Below, piece after piece: positions 1 to 5,860 of a stretch of DNA of 5,860 nt (its first letter is position 1; every line of letters begins with the position of its first letter). The DNA lies in assembly GCA_026225015.1 (NCBI GenBank), contig JAMFRY010000130.1:1-5860 (forward strand), given 5' to 3'. The notes beneath the pieces were generated by a model that saw only the letters and a program-made list of their open reading frames with translations, ran no database searches and was not told the DNA's origin. A program made the position numbers and the translations under genes. The stretch is from Alphaproteobacteria bacterium. GTDB taxonomy: Bacteria; Pseudomonadota; Alphaproteobacteria; Acetobacterales; Acetobacteraceae.

Positions 1-1988
1 AGATAGCCCTCCAGAATCACCTTGCGGCCAAATTCCGCGGCGGTATCCTCCACCGCTGCGGTCAGCTCCAGCCAATCCTCAACGGCGTAAAGCGGCGGGT
101 AGAATACGTGCAGAATCCCGCCGCGCGACTCCACGGCGAGCGCGGTGCGCACCAGGCCGGGCTCTTCCTTGCCCACCACCGGAATATCCTGCGGCACCGG
201 CCGGAAATCCTCGATGCTGCTGTTCGGGTCTTCGCCTAAATGAGCGGCTTGCCGGACGCGCTGCAGCGAATCGCGCGTGGGGAGTTGGTCGCGCGGCGCG
301 AACGGATCAACCTCCGCCTCGATTTCAACATGCTCGGGGTCCGCCCAGGGCAGGCTTTCCAGCGGCAGGCGCAGGCCGATGGGGCTGTCGCCCGGCACCA
401 GGAACATCACCGAATCGCGGAAATACCATTTGCCGCTCTGCCAGCGCCGGCTGCCATCATCGAGCACGCGGCGCAGCGGCAGCACGCTGCCGACGGGAGA
501 GGACAGGCCTTGGGCGAAAACCTTCGCCAGCCGCTCGCGCTCCAGCGGGTCGCGCAGTTTGGCGTCTTCCGCCACCACATTCGCGGGCAGCCGGTGTTCG
601 CGCCAGAGATAATAGTGAATATCCTCATAGGCCGGATTGACCAAAGCCGGGTCCACCTGCAGCCGCTCCGCCAGCGCCGCGGTGAAGGCTGAAGCGGCCT
701 GGGCGTCGGCGTTGTCCGCATCGTCATCGGAGGCGAGCAGCGCGGGATCCTTCCATACCGGTTCGCCATCTTCGCGCCAATGCGCGTGAATCGCCCAGCG
801 CGGCAATTGCTCGCCCGGATAATGCTTGCCCATATTGTAGGTGAGCGCAGCACCCTTCCCCCAGAGCGGGGTGAGCTTGCGGATCAGCCGCCCGGCATAA
901 TGCCGCTTGGTCGGCCCCACCGCGTCGATATTCCATTCCGGCGCTTCCCAGTCGGTGGCCGAAACAAAAGTCGGCTCGCCGCCCATGGTCAGCCGCACAT
1001 CGCCGCGGGCCAATGCGCGATCCACCGTAGCGCCCTGCGCCAGAATATCCTGCCATTGCTGCGGTGTGTAGGGTTTGGTCACGCGCGGGGTTTCCGCCAC
1101 GCGCGTCACTTTCATTTCGAACTCGAATTCGGTTTCCGGCTTGCCCAGAATACTGCCGGAGATCGCCGCCGCCGATTGCGGGGAAGGCGTCGCCGCCAGC
1201 GGAATATGGCCTTCGCCCGCCATCAGCCCGGAGGTGGCGTCCAACCCGATCCAGCCTGCGCCGGGCAGATAAACCTCCGCCCAGGCGTGCAGATCGGTAA
1301 AATCCTCCTTCGGACCTTCAGCGCCGCCATCCACCGGCTTCACATCCGCCGTCAATTGGATGAGATAGCCCGAGACAAAACGCGCCGCGAAACCGAGATG
1401 GCGCAGCAGATTCACCAGCAGCCAGGCGGAATCCCGGCAGGAGCCTTTGGCCTCGGTAAGGGTTTTCTCCGGCGACCAGACACCGGGTTCCATCCGGACC
1501 ACGTAGGCGATGCGCTCGGCAATCACCCGGTTCACCATCACCAGCATGTCCACCATGCGCATCTCGTTATTGCCGAGCGCCACCAGCACGGCATTGATCA
1601 GGCTGCGCAGCTGCTTGCCCGGCGCCCGAAGTACGCGGAACGGCGCCAGTTCCTCGCCGAGAACCTCTTCATAGGCGAAAGGATAGGTCTCGGCGCTGGG
1701 TTCCAGGAAGAAGTCGAACGGGTTGATCGTTGCCATGTCCGCCACGACATCCACCACCACCTCGAAGCTCGTCACCCGCTCCGGGAACACCACGCGGGCG
1801 AGATAATTTCCCTGCGGGTCCTGCTGCCAGTTCAGAAAATGCGGCTGCGGCGAGACCTTCAGCGAATAGGAGAGGATGGGCGTGCGCGCATAGGGGGCCG
1901 GGCGCAAGCGGATCGTCTGCGGTCCCAATTGGACTGGCCGGTCGTACTTGTAACTGGTGCGGTGGGTAATGGCGGCATGGACGGACAT
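1..1988 (-). CDS. Transglutaminase-like protein with DUF2126 region, 5' part (C-terminus outside window)
   Basis: Reading the minus strand from the ATG at 1988 gives 662 uninterrupted codons to base 3, with no stop. The start reads MSVHAAITHRTSYKYDRPVQ, typical of the bacterial transglutaminase N-terminal beta domain (about residues 1-90). A papain-like transglutaminase core follows with a complete triad: Cys184 in GSCRDSAW, His234 in DLHAWAEVY and Asp250 in GLDATSG. From about residue 305 the protein passes into the DUF2126 region, including LTMGGEPTFVS (about 333-343). Proteins of this architecture are usually about 1,100 residues, so roughly 40% is missing beyond base 1. No signal peptide or membrane segment is visible, so it is probably cytoplasmic. 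The biochemical role is not established. Relatives usually lie beside circularly permuted ATP-grasp and alpha-E (DUF403) genes, and the cluster has been proposed to make, modify or cleave peptides. That cluster would be expected left of base 1. The intact triad suggests an active thiol enzyme, either protease or transferase. Confidence 0.93.
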   Translation of the reverse strand, partial: MSVHAAITHRTSYKYDRPVQLGPQTIRLRPAPYARTPILSYSLKVSPQPHFLNWQQDPQGNYLARVVFPERVTSFEVVVDVVADMATINPFDFFLEPSAETYPFAYEEVLGEELAPFRVLRAPGKQLRSLINAVLVALGNNEMRMVDMLVMVNRVIAERIAYVVRMEPGVWSPEKTLTEAKGSCRDSAWLLVNLLRHLGFAARFVSGYLIQLTADVKPVDGGAEGPKEDFTDLHAWAEVYLPGAGWIGLDATSGLMAGEGHIPLAATPSPQSAAAISGSILGKPETEFEFEMKVTRVAETPRVTKPYTPQQWQDILAQGATVDRALARGDVRLTMGGEPTFVSATDWEAPEWNIDAVGPTKRHYAGRLIRKLTPLWGKGAALTYNMGKHYPGEQLPRWAIHAHWREDGEPVWKDPALLASDDDADNADAQAASAFTAALAERLQVDPALVNPAYEDIHYYLWREHRLPANVVAEDAKLRDPLERERLAKVFAQGLSSPVGSVLPLRRVLDDGSRRWQSGKWYFRDSVMFLVPGDSPIGLRLPLESLPWADPEHVEIEAEVDPFAPRDQLPTRDSLQRVRQAAHLGEDPNSSIEDFRPVPQDIPVVGKEEPGLVRTALAVESRGGILHVFYPPLYAVEDWLELTAAVEDTAAEFGRKVILEGY

Positions 1989-1993
1989 GCATT

Positions 1994-1999
1994 CTCCTT
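1994..1999 (-). promoter_or_regulatory. Ribosome binding site of the transglutaminase/DUF2126 gene
   Basis: The minus strand reads AAGGAG here, followed by five bases (AATGC) and then the ATG at 1988. This strong Shine-Dalgarno match fixes the start of the gene. The second in-frame ATG (codon 85) is far inside the N-terminal domain. Confidence 0.7.
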
Positions 2000-2039
2000 C
2001 GGGCAAGCTGCAATTTCACTCAGCACGCTGCCTGCGATT

Positions 2040-2127
2040 TTGCAATGCAATTGCGGGGATGCTGCCCGCCGTAAGCAGTGGCCTTGGGCGAAACCTGGCC
2101 CGGTGCAAGGCGTCAATATGCATTGCA
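2040..2127. promoter_or_regulatory. Pair of TGCAATGCA inverted motifs, candidate operator
   Basis: The 9-mer TGCAATGCA occurs at 2041-2049, and its exact reverse complement TGCATTGCA at 2119-2127. Each is itself a near-perfect palindrome around one central base. The first lies inside a larger symmetric stretch (TTGCAATGCAA at 2040-2050, overlapped by GCAATTGC at 2047-2054). Similarity continues past the 9-mer: ATTG follows the first copy and TATTG follows the second on the minus strand. Centres are 78 bases apart, and both lie upstream of the transglutaminase start. This resembles a binding site for a dimeric regulator, but no regulator is encoded in the window and chance is possible. Confidence 0.28.
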
Positions 2128-2164
2128 CAGGGAAAACTTTGACAAGAAACCACCGGCCACCCCA

Positions 2165-2198
2165 CGTCATCCCCCGCGAAGGCCGGGATCCACGACTT
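2165..2198 (+). repeat. REP-like palindromic repeat, decayed copy
   Basis: This 34-base element matches 4754-4788 at all but three positions: two substitutions and one single-base gap. It shares CGTCAT at the left, GCGAAGGCCGGG in the middle and ATCCACGACTT at the right. The stem is imperfect: 2175 faces 2184 as a C-C mismatch, and 2171 is unpaired. The layout (GTCAT, C-run, GCGAAGGC, G-run, ATCCA) is that of dispersed intergenic REP-type palindromes common in proteobacterial genomes. No T-run follows, so it is unlikely to be an intrinsic terminator. Confidence 0.72.
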
Positions 2199-2382
2199 TC
2201 TTTGTCGCTTCAGGTACGACCAGTGCGTCAAACTATTCACCTCTTGGTATAACGCCCATGATCCTCGATCGACCCACCGCTCCGCCCAGGGTTATGGTTC
2301 TGAAACAAGAATGAATTAACCTGCATCGCGCGCCGTGACCTCGCCTGACGCCACGAAGACGAGGCAAACCGGAGGCCAACCT

Positions 2383-3615
2383 CTAGCTTGGCCGCACCAG
2401 GACATGCTGCTTCCTGCCCGCGGAGAGTTTCAGCACGCCTTCGCCTGAAATCACCTGCGCCTCATCGGTAATCACGGCATCGTTCAAGCGCGCGCCGCCG
2501 CCGCGGATCAGGCGCCTGGCCTCGCCGTTGCTGCCGGCCAGACCCGCCCGCACGAACAGCGCAAAAGCCGGAATGCCGCCCGCCAGTTCCGCGGCGGGCA
2601 GCTCGATACTGGGCAGACCCTCGGCTTGCGAGCCTTCCGTGAAGGTTTTGCGCGCGGTCTCTTCCGCTTCCTCCGCCGCCGCCCGCCCATGCGCCAAAGC
2701 GGTCGCCTGTGTCGCCAGCACAATTTTGGCCTGGTTGATGTCAGCGCCCTGCAGCGCCTCCAGCCGGGCGATTTCAGCAAGCGGCAGATCGGTGAAGAGC
2801 TTCAGGAACCGCCCGACATCCGCATCCTCGGTGTTCCGCCAGAATTGCCAGTAATGATAGGGGCTGAGATGGTCAGCGGTAAGCCACACCGCGCCCGCCG
2901 CCGTCTTACCCATTTTAACGCCCGATGCTGTGGTCAGCAGCGGTGTTGTCAGGCCAAAAACCTGTTTGCCATCGGTGCGGCGCACCAGATCGACACCGGA
3001 GACGATATTGCCCCATTGGTCCGAGCCACCCATCTGCAATGTCACGCCGAAGCGGCGGCTCAGCTCGCGAAAATCATAGCTCTGCAAAATGGAATAATTG
3101 AATTCCAGAAAAGTCAGCCCCTGCTCGCGCTCGAGCCGGGATTTCACGCTGTCGAAGGACAACATCCGGTTGATCGAAAAGTGCTGCCCGACTTCGCGCA
3201 GCAATTCGATATAGCCGAGCCGGTCCAGCCAATCGGCATTGTTGACAATTTCCGCATCCGCCGCGCCGGCGCCGAAGCGCAGAAACGGCGCAAAAACGCG
3301 GCTGATTCCGGCAAGGTTGGATGCAAGCCGCTGATCATTCAGCAATTGCCGCGCCTCTTCGCGAAAGGAAGGGTCGCCGACCTGCCCGGTGCCGCCGCCA
3401 ACCAACACGAAGGGCTTGTGGCCATGCTTCTGCAGCAACCGCAGCAGCATAATCTGAGTCAGGCTGCCGACATGCAGGCTGTCGGCGGTTGGGTCGAAGC
3501 CGATATAGCCCCCAACCGGCCCAGCCAGCAGGGCCGCATCCAAGGCCGCCTCGTCGGTGCATTGAAATACGAAGCCGCGGGCCTGCGCTTCGATTAAAAA
3601 CTCACTTCTGGCCAT
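2383..3615 (-). CDS. tyrS: Tyrosine--tRNA ligase (TyrRS)
   Basis: Cytoplasmic class I aminoacyl-tRNA synthetase that activates tyrosine with ATP and charges tRNA-Tyr. The 410-residue product is full length for the bacterial TyrS family. The Rossmann catalytic domain carries Tyr37 in GGYIGFDPTAD, the HIGH-type motif as HVGS (48-51), the tyrosine pocket YSILQSYDF (Tyr174, Gln178, Asp181), GGSDQWGN (196-203) and the KMSKS-type loop as KMGKT (234-238). An S4-like RNA-binding domain closes the protein (about 345-408, including EARRLIRGGGARLND). HVGS and KMGKT are accepted variants in this branch, not signs of inactivation. The ATG at 3615 is preferred over the adjacent GTG at 3618 because AAGGGG upstream is better spaced for the ATG. 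The stop is TAG at 2383-2385. It is transcribed divergently from anmK; no T-box or other leader is visible. Confidence 0.98.
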   Translation of the reverse strand: MARSEFLIEAQARGFVFQCTDEAALDAALLAGPVGGYIGFDPTADSLHVGSLTQIMLLRLLQKHGHKPFVLVGGGTGQVGDPSFREEARQLLNDQRLASNLAGISRVFAPFLRFGAGAADAEIVNNADWLDRLGYIELLREVGQHFSINRMLSFDSVKSRLEREQGLTFLEFNYSILQSYDFRELSRRFGVTLQMGGSDQWGNIVSGVDLVRRTDGKQVFGLTTPLLTTASGVKMGKTAAGAVWLTADHLSPYHYWQFWRNTEDADVGRFLKLFTDLPLAEIARLEALQGADINQAKIVLATQATALAHGRAAAEEAEETARKTFTEGSQAEGLPSIELPAAELAGGIPAFALFVRAGLAGSNGEARRLIRGGGARLNDAVITDEAQVISGEGVLKLSAGRKQHVLVRPS

Positions 3616-3659
3616 CACACCCCTTAACGCATCTGCGCGCGCCCGCTACCACAAGGCGC
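3616..3659. promoter_or_regulatory. Divergent tyrS/anmK intergenic region
   Basis: Only 44 bases separate the two start codons. The stretch holds the tyrS ribosome binding site and a GC-rich block (GCGCGCGCCCGC, about 3637-3648). A minus-strand TTGTGG with a 17-base spacer to TGCGTT could be a poor promoter for tyrS. For anmK only AAGG at 3653-3656 precedes the ATG, with a short three-base spacer. A gap this small cannot hold two separate ordinary promoters without overlap, so at least one promoter probably overlaps the opposite coding region. Confidence 0.45.
3620..3625 (-). promoter_or_regulatory. Ribosome binding site of tyrS
   Basis: The minus strand reads AAGGGG, with TGTG between it and the ATG at 3615. 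Counting only AAGG, the spacing is six bases to the ATG but three to the GTG at 3618, which favours the ATG start. Confidence 0.6.
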
Positions 3660-4790
3660 ATGGATGGACAATTTCTCCGCGCCGTGGGGATGATGAGCGG
3701 AACTTCGCTGGACGGGGTGGACGCCGCCTGGGTGGAAACCGACGGCATCAACATCGCCGCTACCGGGATGACGGTGACGATGTATTACGAGGATGCATTG
3801 CGCGCCGATCTCCGCCGCCTGCTCGACCTTGCGCCAACACTCAACGCCGACGATCCCTTTGTGAAGGATGTCGAGCGCCGGCTCACCGAGGATCACTGCG
3901 TCGTCTTCGCCATGATCGGCCAGGGCACCGACATCATCGGCATGCATGGCCAGACCATCCTGCACGCTCCAGCACAGCGCCGCACCTGGCAGATCGGCGA
4001 CGCCGGCATTCTTGCAAACAGGTTCAATCTGCCGGTGGCTTATGATTTTCGCAGCGCCGATGTGGAAGCGGGCGGGCAGGGCGCGCCGCTGGCGCCGCTT
4101 TATCATGAGGCGCTGGCGAGGAGCCTGCCGAAACCGCTGCTGATCGTGAATATCGGCGGCGTTGCGAACATCACATTTCTGGGCGCGGATGGCGAAATTC
4201 TGGCCTGCGATACCGGCCCCGGCAATGGTCCGCTGGATGATTTTGTTCGCCGCCATACCGGCCAGAATTACGACCAGGATGGCGCCCTCGCCGCCACCGG
4301 CACGGTCCGGCAGGATCGCCTGGAACAGCTCTTGGCGCATCCGTATTTTGCGCTGCCGGCGCCAAAATCGCTCGACCGGCTCAGCTTTTCCTCGAGCGTA
4401 GCGGCGGCTATGCAGGACCTGAACGCCGCCGACGGCGCCGCCACGCTCACCGCCTTCACCGTCGCCGCCATCGCGCGCGCGCCCATCCCGGCGGCGCCGT
4501 TGCGGGTGCTGGTCTGCGGTGGCGGCCGCCGGAACAACGCCATCATGGCCGGGTTGCGACAGGCTTTCGCGGCGCCGGTGGAGCCCGTGGAGGCCGCCGG
4601 CTGGGACGGCGACTCGCTGGAGGCGCAATGCTTCGGCTATCTCGCGGTCCGCAGCCTGTATGGATTACCGCTTTCGCTCCCCGGCACCACTGGCGTGGCA
4701 CAGCCGATGCCGGGCGGCAGGATTTTGCGCAAAGTGGCGAGTTATGCCAACCCCGTCATGCCCGGCGAAGGCCGGGCATCCACGACTTGA
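3660..4790 (+). CDS. anmK: Anhydro-N-acetylmuramic acid kinase
   Basis: Cytoplasmic sugar kinase of murein recycling. It opens the 1,6-anhydro ring of anhydro-MurNAc and phosphorylates it with ATP, giving MurNAc-6-phosphate. The 376-residue product has the family's ASKHA-type motifs in order: GMMSGTSLDGVD (10-21, phosphate-binding loop), HGQT (96-99), DFRSADVEAGGQGAPLAP (129-146, with Asp134 at the expected catalytic-base position), NIGGVANIT (164-172), DTGPGNGPLDDF (184-195), CGGGRRNN (286-293) and EAQCFGYLAVRSLYGLP (321-337). The frame stays open upstream to 3489, but that part is antisense to tyrS; homology begins just after the ATG at 3660. The family core appears to end near PMPGGRILRKVA (349-360). 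The last residues, VMPGEGRASTT, are encoded by a palindromic repeat (4754-4788), whose final bases also begin the TGA stop. No other recycling gene is adjacent. Confidence 0.96.
   Translation: MDGQFLRAVGMMSGTSLDGVDAAWVETDGINIAATGMTVTMYYEDALRADLRRLLDLAPTLNADDPFVKDVERRLTEDHCVVFAMIGQGTDIIGMHGQTILHAPAQRRTWQIGDAGILANRFNLPVAYDFRSADVEAGGQGAPLAPLYHEALARSLPKPLLIVNIGGVANITFLGADGEILACDTGPGNGPLDDFVRRHTGQNYDQDGALAATGTVRQDRLEQLLAHPYFALPAPKSLDRLSFSSSVAAAMQDLNAADGAATLTAFTVAAIARAPIPAAPLRVLVCGGGRRNNAIMAGLRQAFAAPVEPVEAAGWDGDSLEAQCFGYLAVRSLYGLPLSLPGTTGVAQPMPGGRILRKVASYANPVMPGEGRASTT
4754..4788 (+). repeat. REP-like palindromic repeat, intact copy overlapping the anmK 3' end
   Basis: A 35-base element in the same orientation as the copy at 2165-2198. 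It forms a perfect nine-base-pair hairpin: arms ATGCCCGGC (4758-4766) and GCCGGGCAT (4771-4779) around the loop GAAG. It is read in frame as the C-terminal residues of AnmK, and the stop codon (4788-4790) begins at its last base. No T-run follows the stem, so canonical intrinsic termination is not supported, although the hairpin could protect the 3' end of the anmK message. Confidence 0.78.
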
Positions 4791-4895
4791 CTGCGATCAC
4801 CCCATGACCGAATAGGTCGAGTCACCGCTTGAGCCAGGGCCCGCCGGGCATGATGCGTGTGGTAGAAAACGGGTCACCGTCAAAGCCGCGTGGTA
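4791..4895. other. Convergent intergenic region between anmK and the hydrolase gene
   Basis: These 105 bases lie between two converging 3' ends. Short inverted repeats are visible: GACC/GGTC around 4806-4818 and a GCCC/GGGC palindrome at about 4839-4849. The 9-mer GCCGGGCAT at 4843-4851 repeats the right arm of the palindromic element at 4771-4779, and may be a remnant of another copy. Neither hairpin has a T-run on either strand, so no terminator is called. Confidence 0.5.
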
Positions 4896-5561
4896 TCAGT
4901 CGGCGGCCAGCGCCATCTGCTTGCGGGCCAGGGACTGACTCACATAGCCCTCCACCGCTTCCGCAACCTTGTCGGCATGTTCGGCAAAAACGTGATCGGC
5001 GCCGGGAAATACCCGGTAATCGATCGAAACACCCTTTTGCAGGTTGAGCTTATCGACCAGCTTGCGCACCGAGGCTTCCGGCACCAGCTCATCGGCATCG
5101 CCATGGATCATCAGCCCGCCGCATGGGCAGGGGGCCAGAAAACCGAAATCATAGCCGGCAGCCGGCAAAGCCACGCTCACCCAGCCCGAAACCTCCGGCC
5201 GGCGCATCAGAAGCTGCATGCCCACGAAGGAACCAAAGGAATAGCCGGAAATCCACAGCCCGCCATGGCCGGGGTTCAACGACTGCATCCAGTCCAGCGC
5301 CGCCGCGGCGTCGTTAATCTCGCCCATGCCGCCGTCGAACTTGCCCTGGCTGCGGCCGACTCCGCGAAAATTGAAGCGCATCACCGAAAACCCCAGGCGC
5401 TGAAACACCTGGTACATGGAAAAAGTAATGCGGTTATTCATGGTACCGCCATGCAGCGGGTGCGGGTGCAGAACCAGCGCAAGCGGCGCGCCGCGTTCCC
5501 TGGCATGGTGGTAGCGTCCCTCTAGCCGGCCCTCGGGCCCCGCAAACATAACTTCAGGCAT
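4896..5561 (-). CDS. Small alpha/beta-fold hydrolase (dienelactone hydrolase-like)
   Basis: A 221-residue protein that fills a minimal alpha/beta-hydrolase fold without a separate lid domain. It has HPHPLHGGTMNN (32-43; HPHP and the following GG are expected near the oxyanion hole), RFNFRGVGRSQG (62-73), the nucleophile elbow GYSFGS with Ser108, the acid Asp157 in GDADELVP and His190 in GADHVF. The triad is complete, so it should be an active esterase, thioesterase or related hydrolase. The substrate is unknown. No signal peptide is visible, so it is probably cytoplasmic. The frame also opens with GTG at 5570 (giving MIEMPEV); I prefer the ATG at 5561 because relatives typically begin MPEV, with purine-rich GAAAGACGAG (5570-5579) eight bases upstream. 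It is convergent with anmK and appears to be transcribed alone. Confidence 0.92.
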   Translation of the reverse strand: MPEVMFAGPEGRLEGRYHHARERGAPLALVLHPHPLHGGTMNNRITFSMYQVFQRLGFSVMRFNFRGVGRSQGKFDGGMGEINDAAAALDWMQSLNPGHGGLWISGYSFGSFVGMQLLMRRPEVSGWVSVALPAAGYDFGFLAPCPCGGLMIHGDADELVPEASVRKLVDKLNLQKGVSIDYRVFPGADHVFAEHADKVAEAVEGYVSQSLARKQMALAAD

Positions 5562-5782
5562 TTCGATCACTCGTCTTTCATCTATCCGTTGTATTTATTG
5601 GCATTGCCGACTTTGGACGCTTAAGCCTTGTTAAACCCCCACATTCTACACCCCGCGATGTCCACCACAAACCTTGCCGAGCTCGACTTCCGCCCTCGCC
5701 GAACCATCCTTGCCTAGCCATCTTCGCCATCCTTATGGGCGTGGCGACAAGTTGACCTGCGCGGTCCGGAAACCTAAACCCC
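5562..5782. other. Intergenic region upstream of the hydrolase gene
   Basis: No convincing gene is present. The part next to the hydrolase (about 5571-5640) is clearly more AT-rich than the rest of the window and is the natural place for its promoter, but I found no pair of -35 and -10 boxes at normal spacing. A perfect palindrome GCTTAAGC lies at 5619-5626. From about 5636 rightwards the plus strand is rich in C and poor in G. An 84-codon minus-strand frame (5578-5832) starts inside the tandem repeat and shows no family features; I treat it as chance. Confidence 0.5.
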
Positions 5783-5860
5783 CCTACCTTGACTGCCCCT
5801 ACCCCTGACGGCCTATAACCTTGACTGCCCATAACCTTGACTGCCCATAACCTTGACTGC
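5783..5860 (+). repeat. 16-base tandem repeat array, running off the window
   Basis: The unit ATAACCTTGACTGCCC is perfect at 5815-5830 and 5831-5846, and its first 14 bases fill 5847-5860, where the window ends. Two diverged units precede it in the same 16-base register: 5783-5798 (three mismatches, keeping ACCTTGACTGCCC) and 5799-5814 (five mismatches). The array therefore has at least five units and may continue. Identical units at the right edge and decayed units at the left suggest growth by slippage or unequal exchange, with older copies at the left end. It does not encode a visible protein repeat, since 16 is not a multiple of three. Confidence 0.88.

Larger units (their letters stand above)
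1989..2382. other. Intergenic region between the transglutaminase gene and the tyrS 3' end
   Basis: This 394-base gap has no convincing gene. It contains the transglutaminase ribosome binding site, the paired TGCAATGCA motifs (2040-2127) and a palindromic repeat (2165-2198), each listed separately. The promoter of the transglutaminase gene must lie here or inside tyrS. A minus-strand TTGTCA (2140-2145) could be a -35 box, but no good -10 box follows at normal spacing. Around 2248-2253 the plus strand has TATAAC followed by an 18-codon ATG frame (2258-2314) without a ribosome binding site; I do not call it a gene. Downstream of tyrS only a weak inverted repeat (CCTCG/CGAGG, about 2340-2373) is visible, without a clear T-run, so no terminator is called. 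Confidence 0.6.

Noticed and set aside
2139..2144. Perfect plus-strand TTGACA as a promoter
   Set aside because: No -10 box follows at 16-18 bases and no plus-strand gene lies downstream.
780..2252. 490-codon plus-strand open frame
   Set aside because: It is antisense to the transglutaminase/DUF2126 gene, whose strand carries clear catalytic motifs and a strong ribosome binding site. The plus-strand translation is rich in His, Arg and Gln without recognisable motifs, as expected for a shadow in GC-rich DNA.
2258..2314. 18-codon plus-strand frame after a TATAAC box
   Set aside because: No ribosome binding site, no good -35 box and no recognisable peptide; such short frames are frequent by chance.
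3463..3474. HVGS in place of HIGH, and KMGKT in place of KMSKS, as possible TyrRS inactivation
   Set aside because: Both are known natural variants in bacterial TyrRS, and every other tyrosine-binding residue is present.
2626..3597. 323-codon plus-strand open frame
   Set aside because: It is antisense to tyrS, which is unambiguous from its motifs; the translation shows no family features.
3489..3659. 57-codon N-terminal extension of AnmK
   Set aside because: The extension is antisense to the tyrS 5' end and has no resemblance to kinase sequence; family similarity starts right after the ATG at 3660.
3624..4628. 334-codon minus-strand open frame
   Set aside because: It is antisense to anmK and has no motif support; a typical shadow.
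4890..5525. 211-codon plus-strand open frame
   Set aside because: It is antisense to the alpha/beta hydrolase, which has a complete catalytic triad on the other strand.
5578..5832. 84-codon minus-strand frame in the right-hand intergenic region
   Set aside because: It begins inside the tandem repeat, lacks a ribosome binding site and shows no domain or conserved motif.

Overview
The window looks like ordinary chromosome from a GC-rich bacterium, most likely an alphaproteobacterium. Three things suggest this: the divergent tyrS/anmK pair, the HVGS-type signature of the tyrosyl-tRNA synthetase, and the hydrolase, which has the MPEV...GPEGRLEGRY opening I associate with alphaproteobacterial relatives. 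This is inference from gene content; there is no rRNA or other phylogenetic marker here. I see no prophage, insertion sequence, CRISPR array, tRNA or rRNA.

Layout, left to right. (1) Bases 1-1988, minus strand: the N-terminal 662 codons of a large transglutaminase-like/DUF2126 protein, cut by the window edge. It is open from its ATG to base 1. Long open frames on the opposite strand here are shadows. (2) Bases 1989-2382: a 394-base gap holding the transglutaminase ribosome binding site, two copies of a TGCAATGCA-type inverted motif, and a decayed palindromic repeat. (3) Bases 2383-3615, minus strand: tyrS, complete. (4) Bases 3660-4790, plus strand: anmK, complete, divergent from tyrS across 44 bases. 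Its last codons lie inside a second, intact copy of the palindromic repeat. (5) Bases 4896-5561, minus strand: a small alpha/beta hydrolase, convergent with anmK. (6) Bases 5562-5860: non-coding, C-rich on the plus strand, ending in a 16-base tandem repeat that runs off the window.

The genes do not form one pathway. tyrS serves translation, anmK recycles anhydro-muramic acid from cell-wall turnover, the hydrolase has no known substrate, and the DUF2126 protein normally begins a conserved but poorly characterised cluster that would lie left of base 1. I found no convincing new system. The points most worth a second look are the repeat that supplies the AnmK C-terminus, the 16-base tandem array at the right edge, and the paired inverted motifs upstream of the transglutaminase gene.
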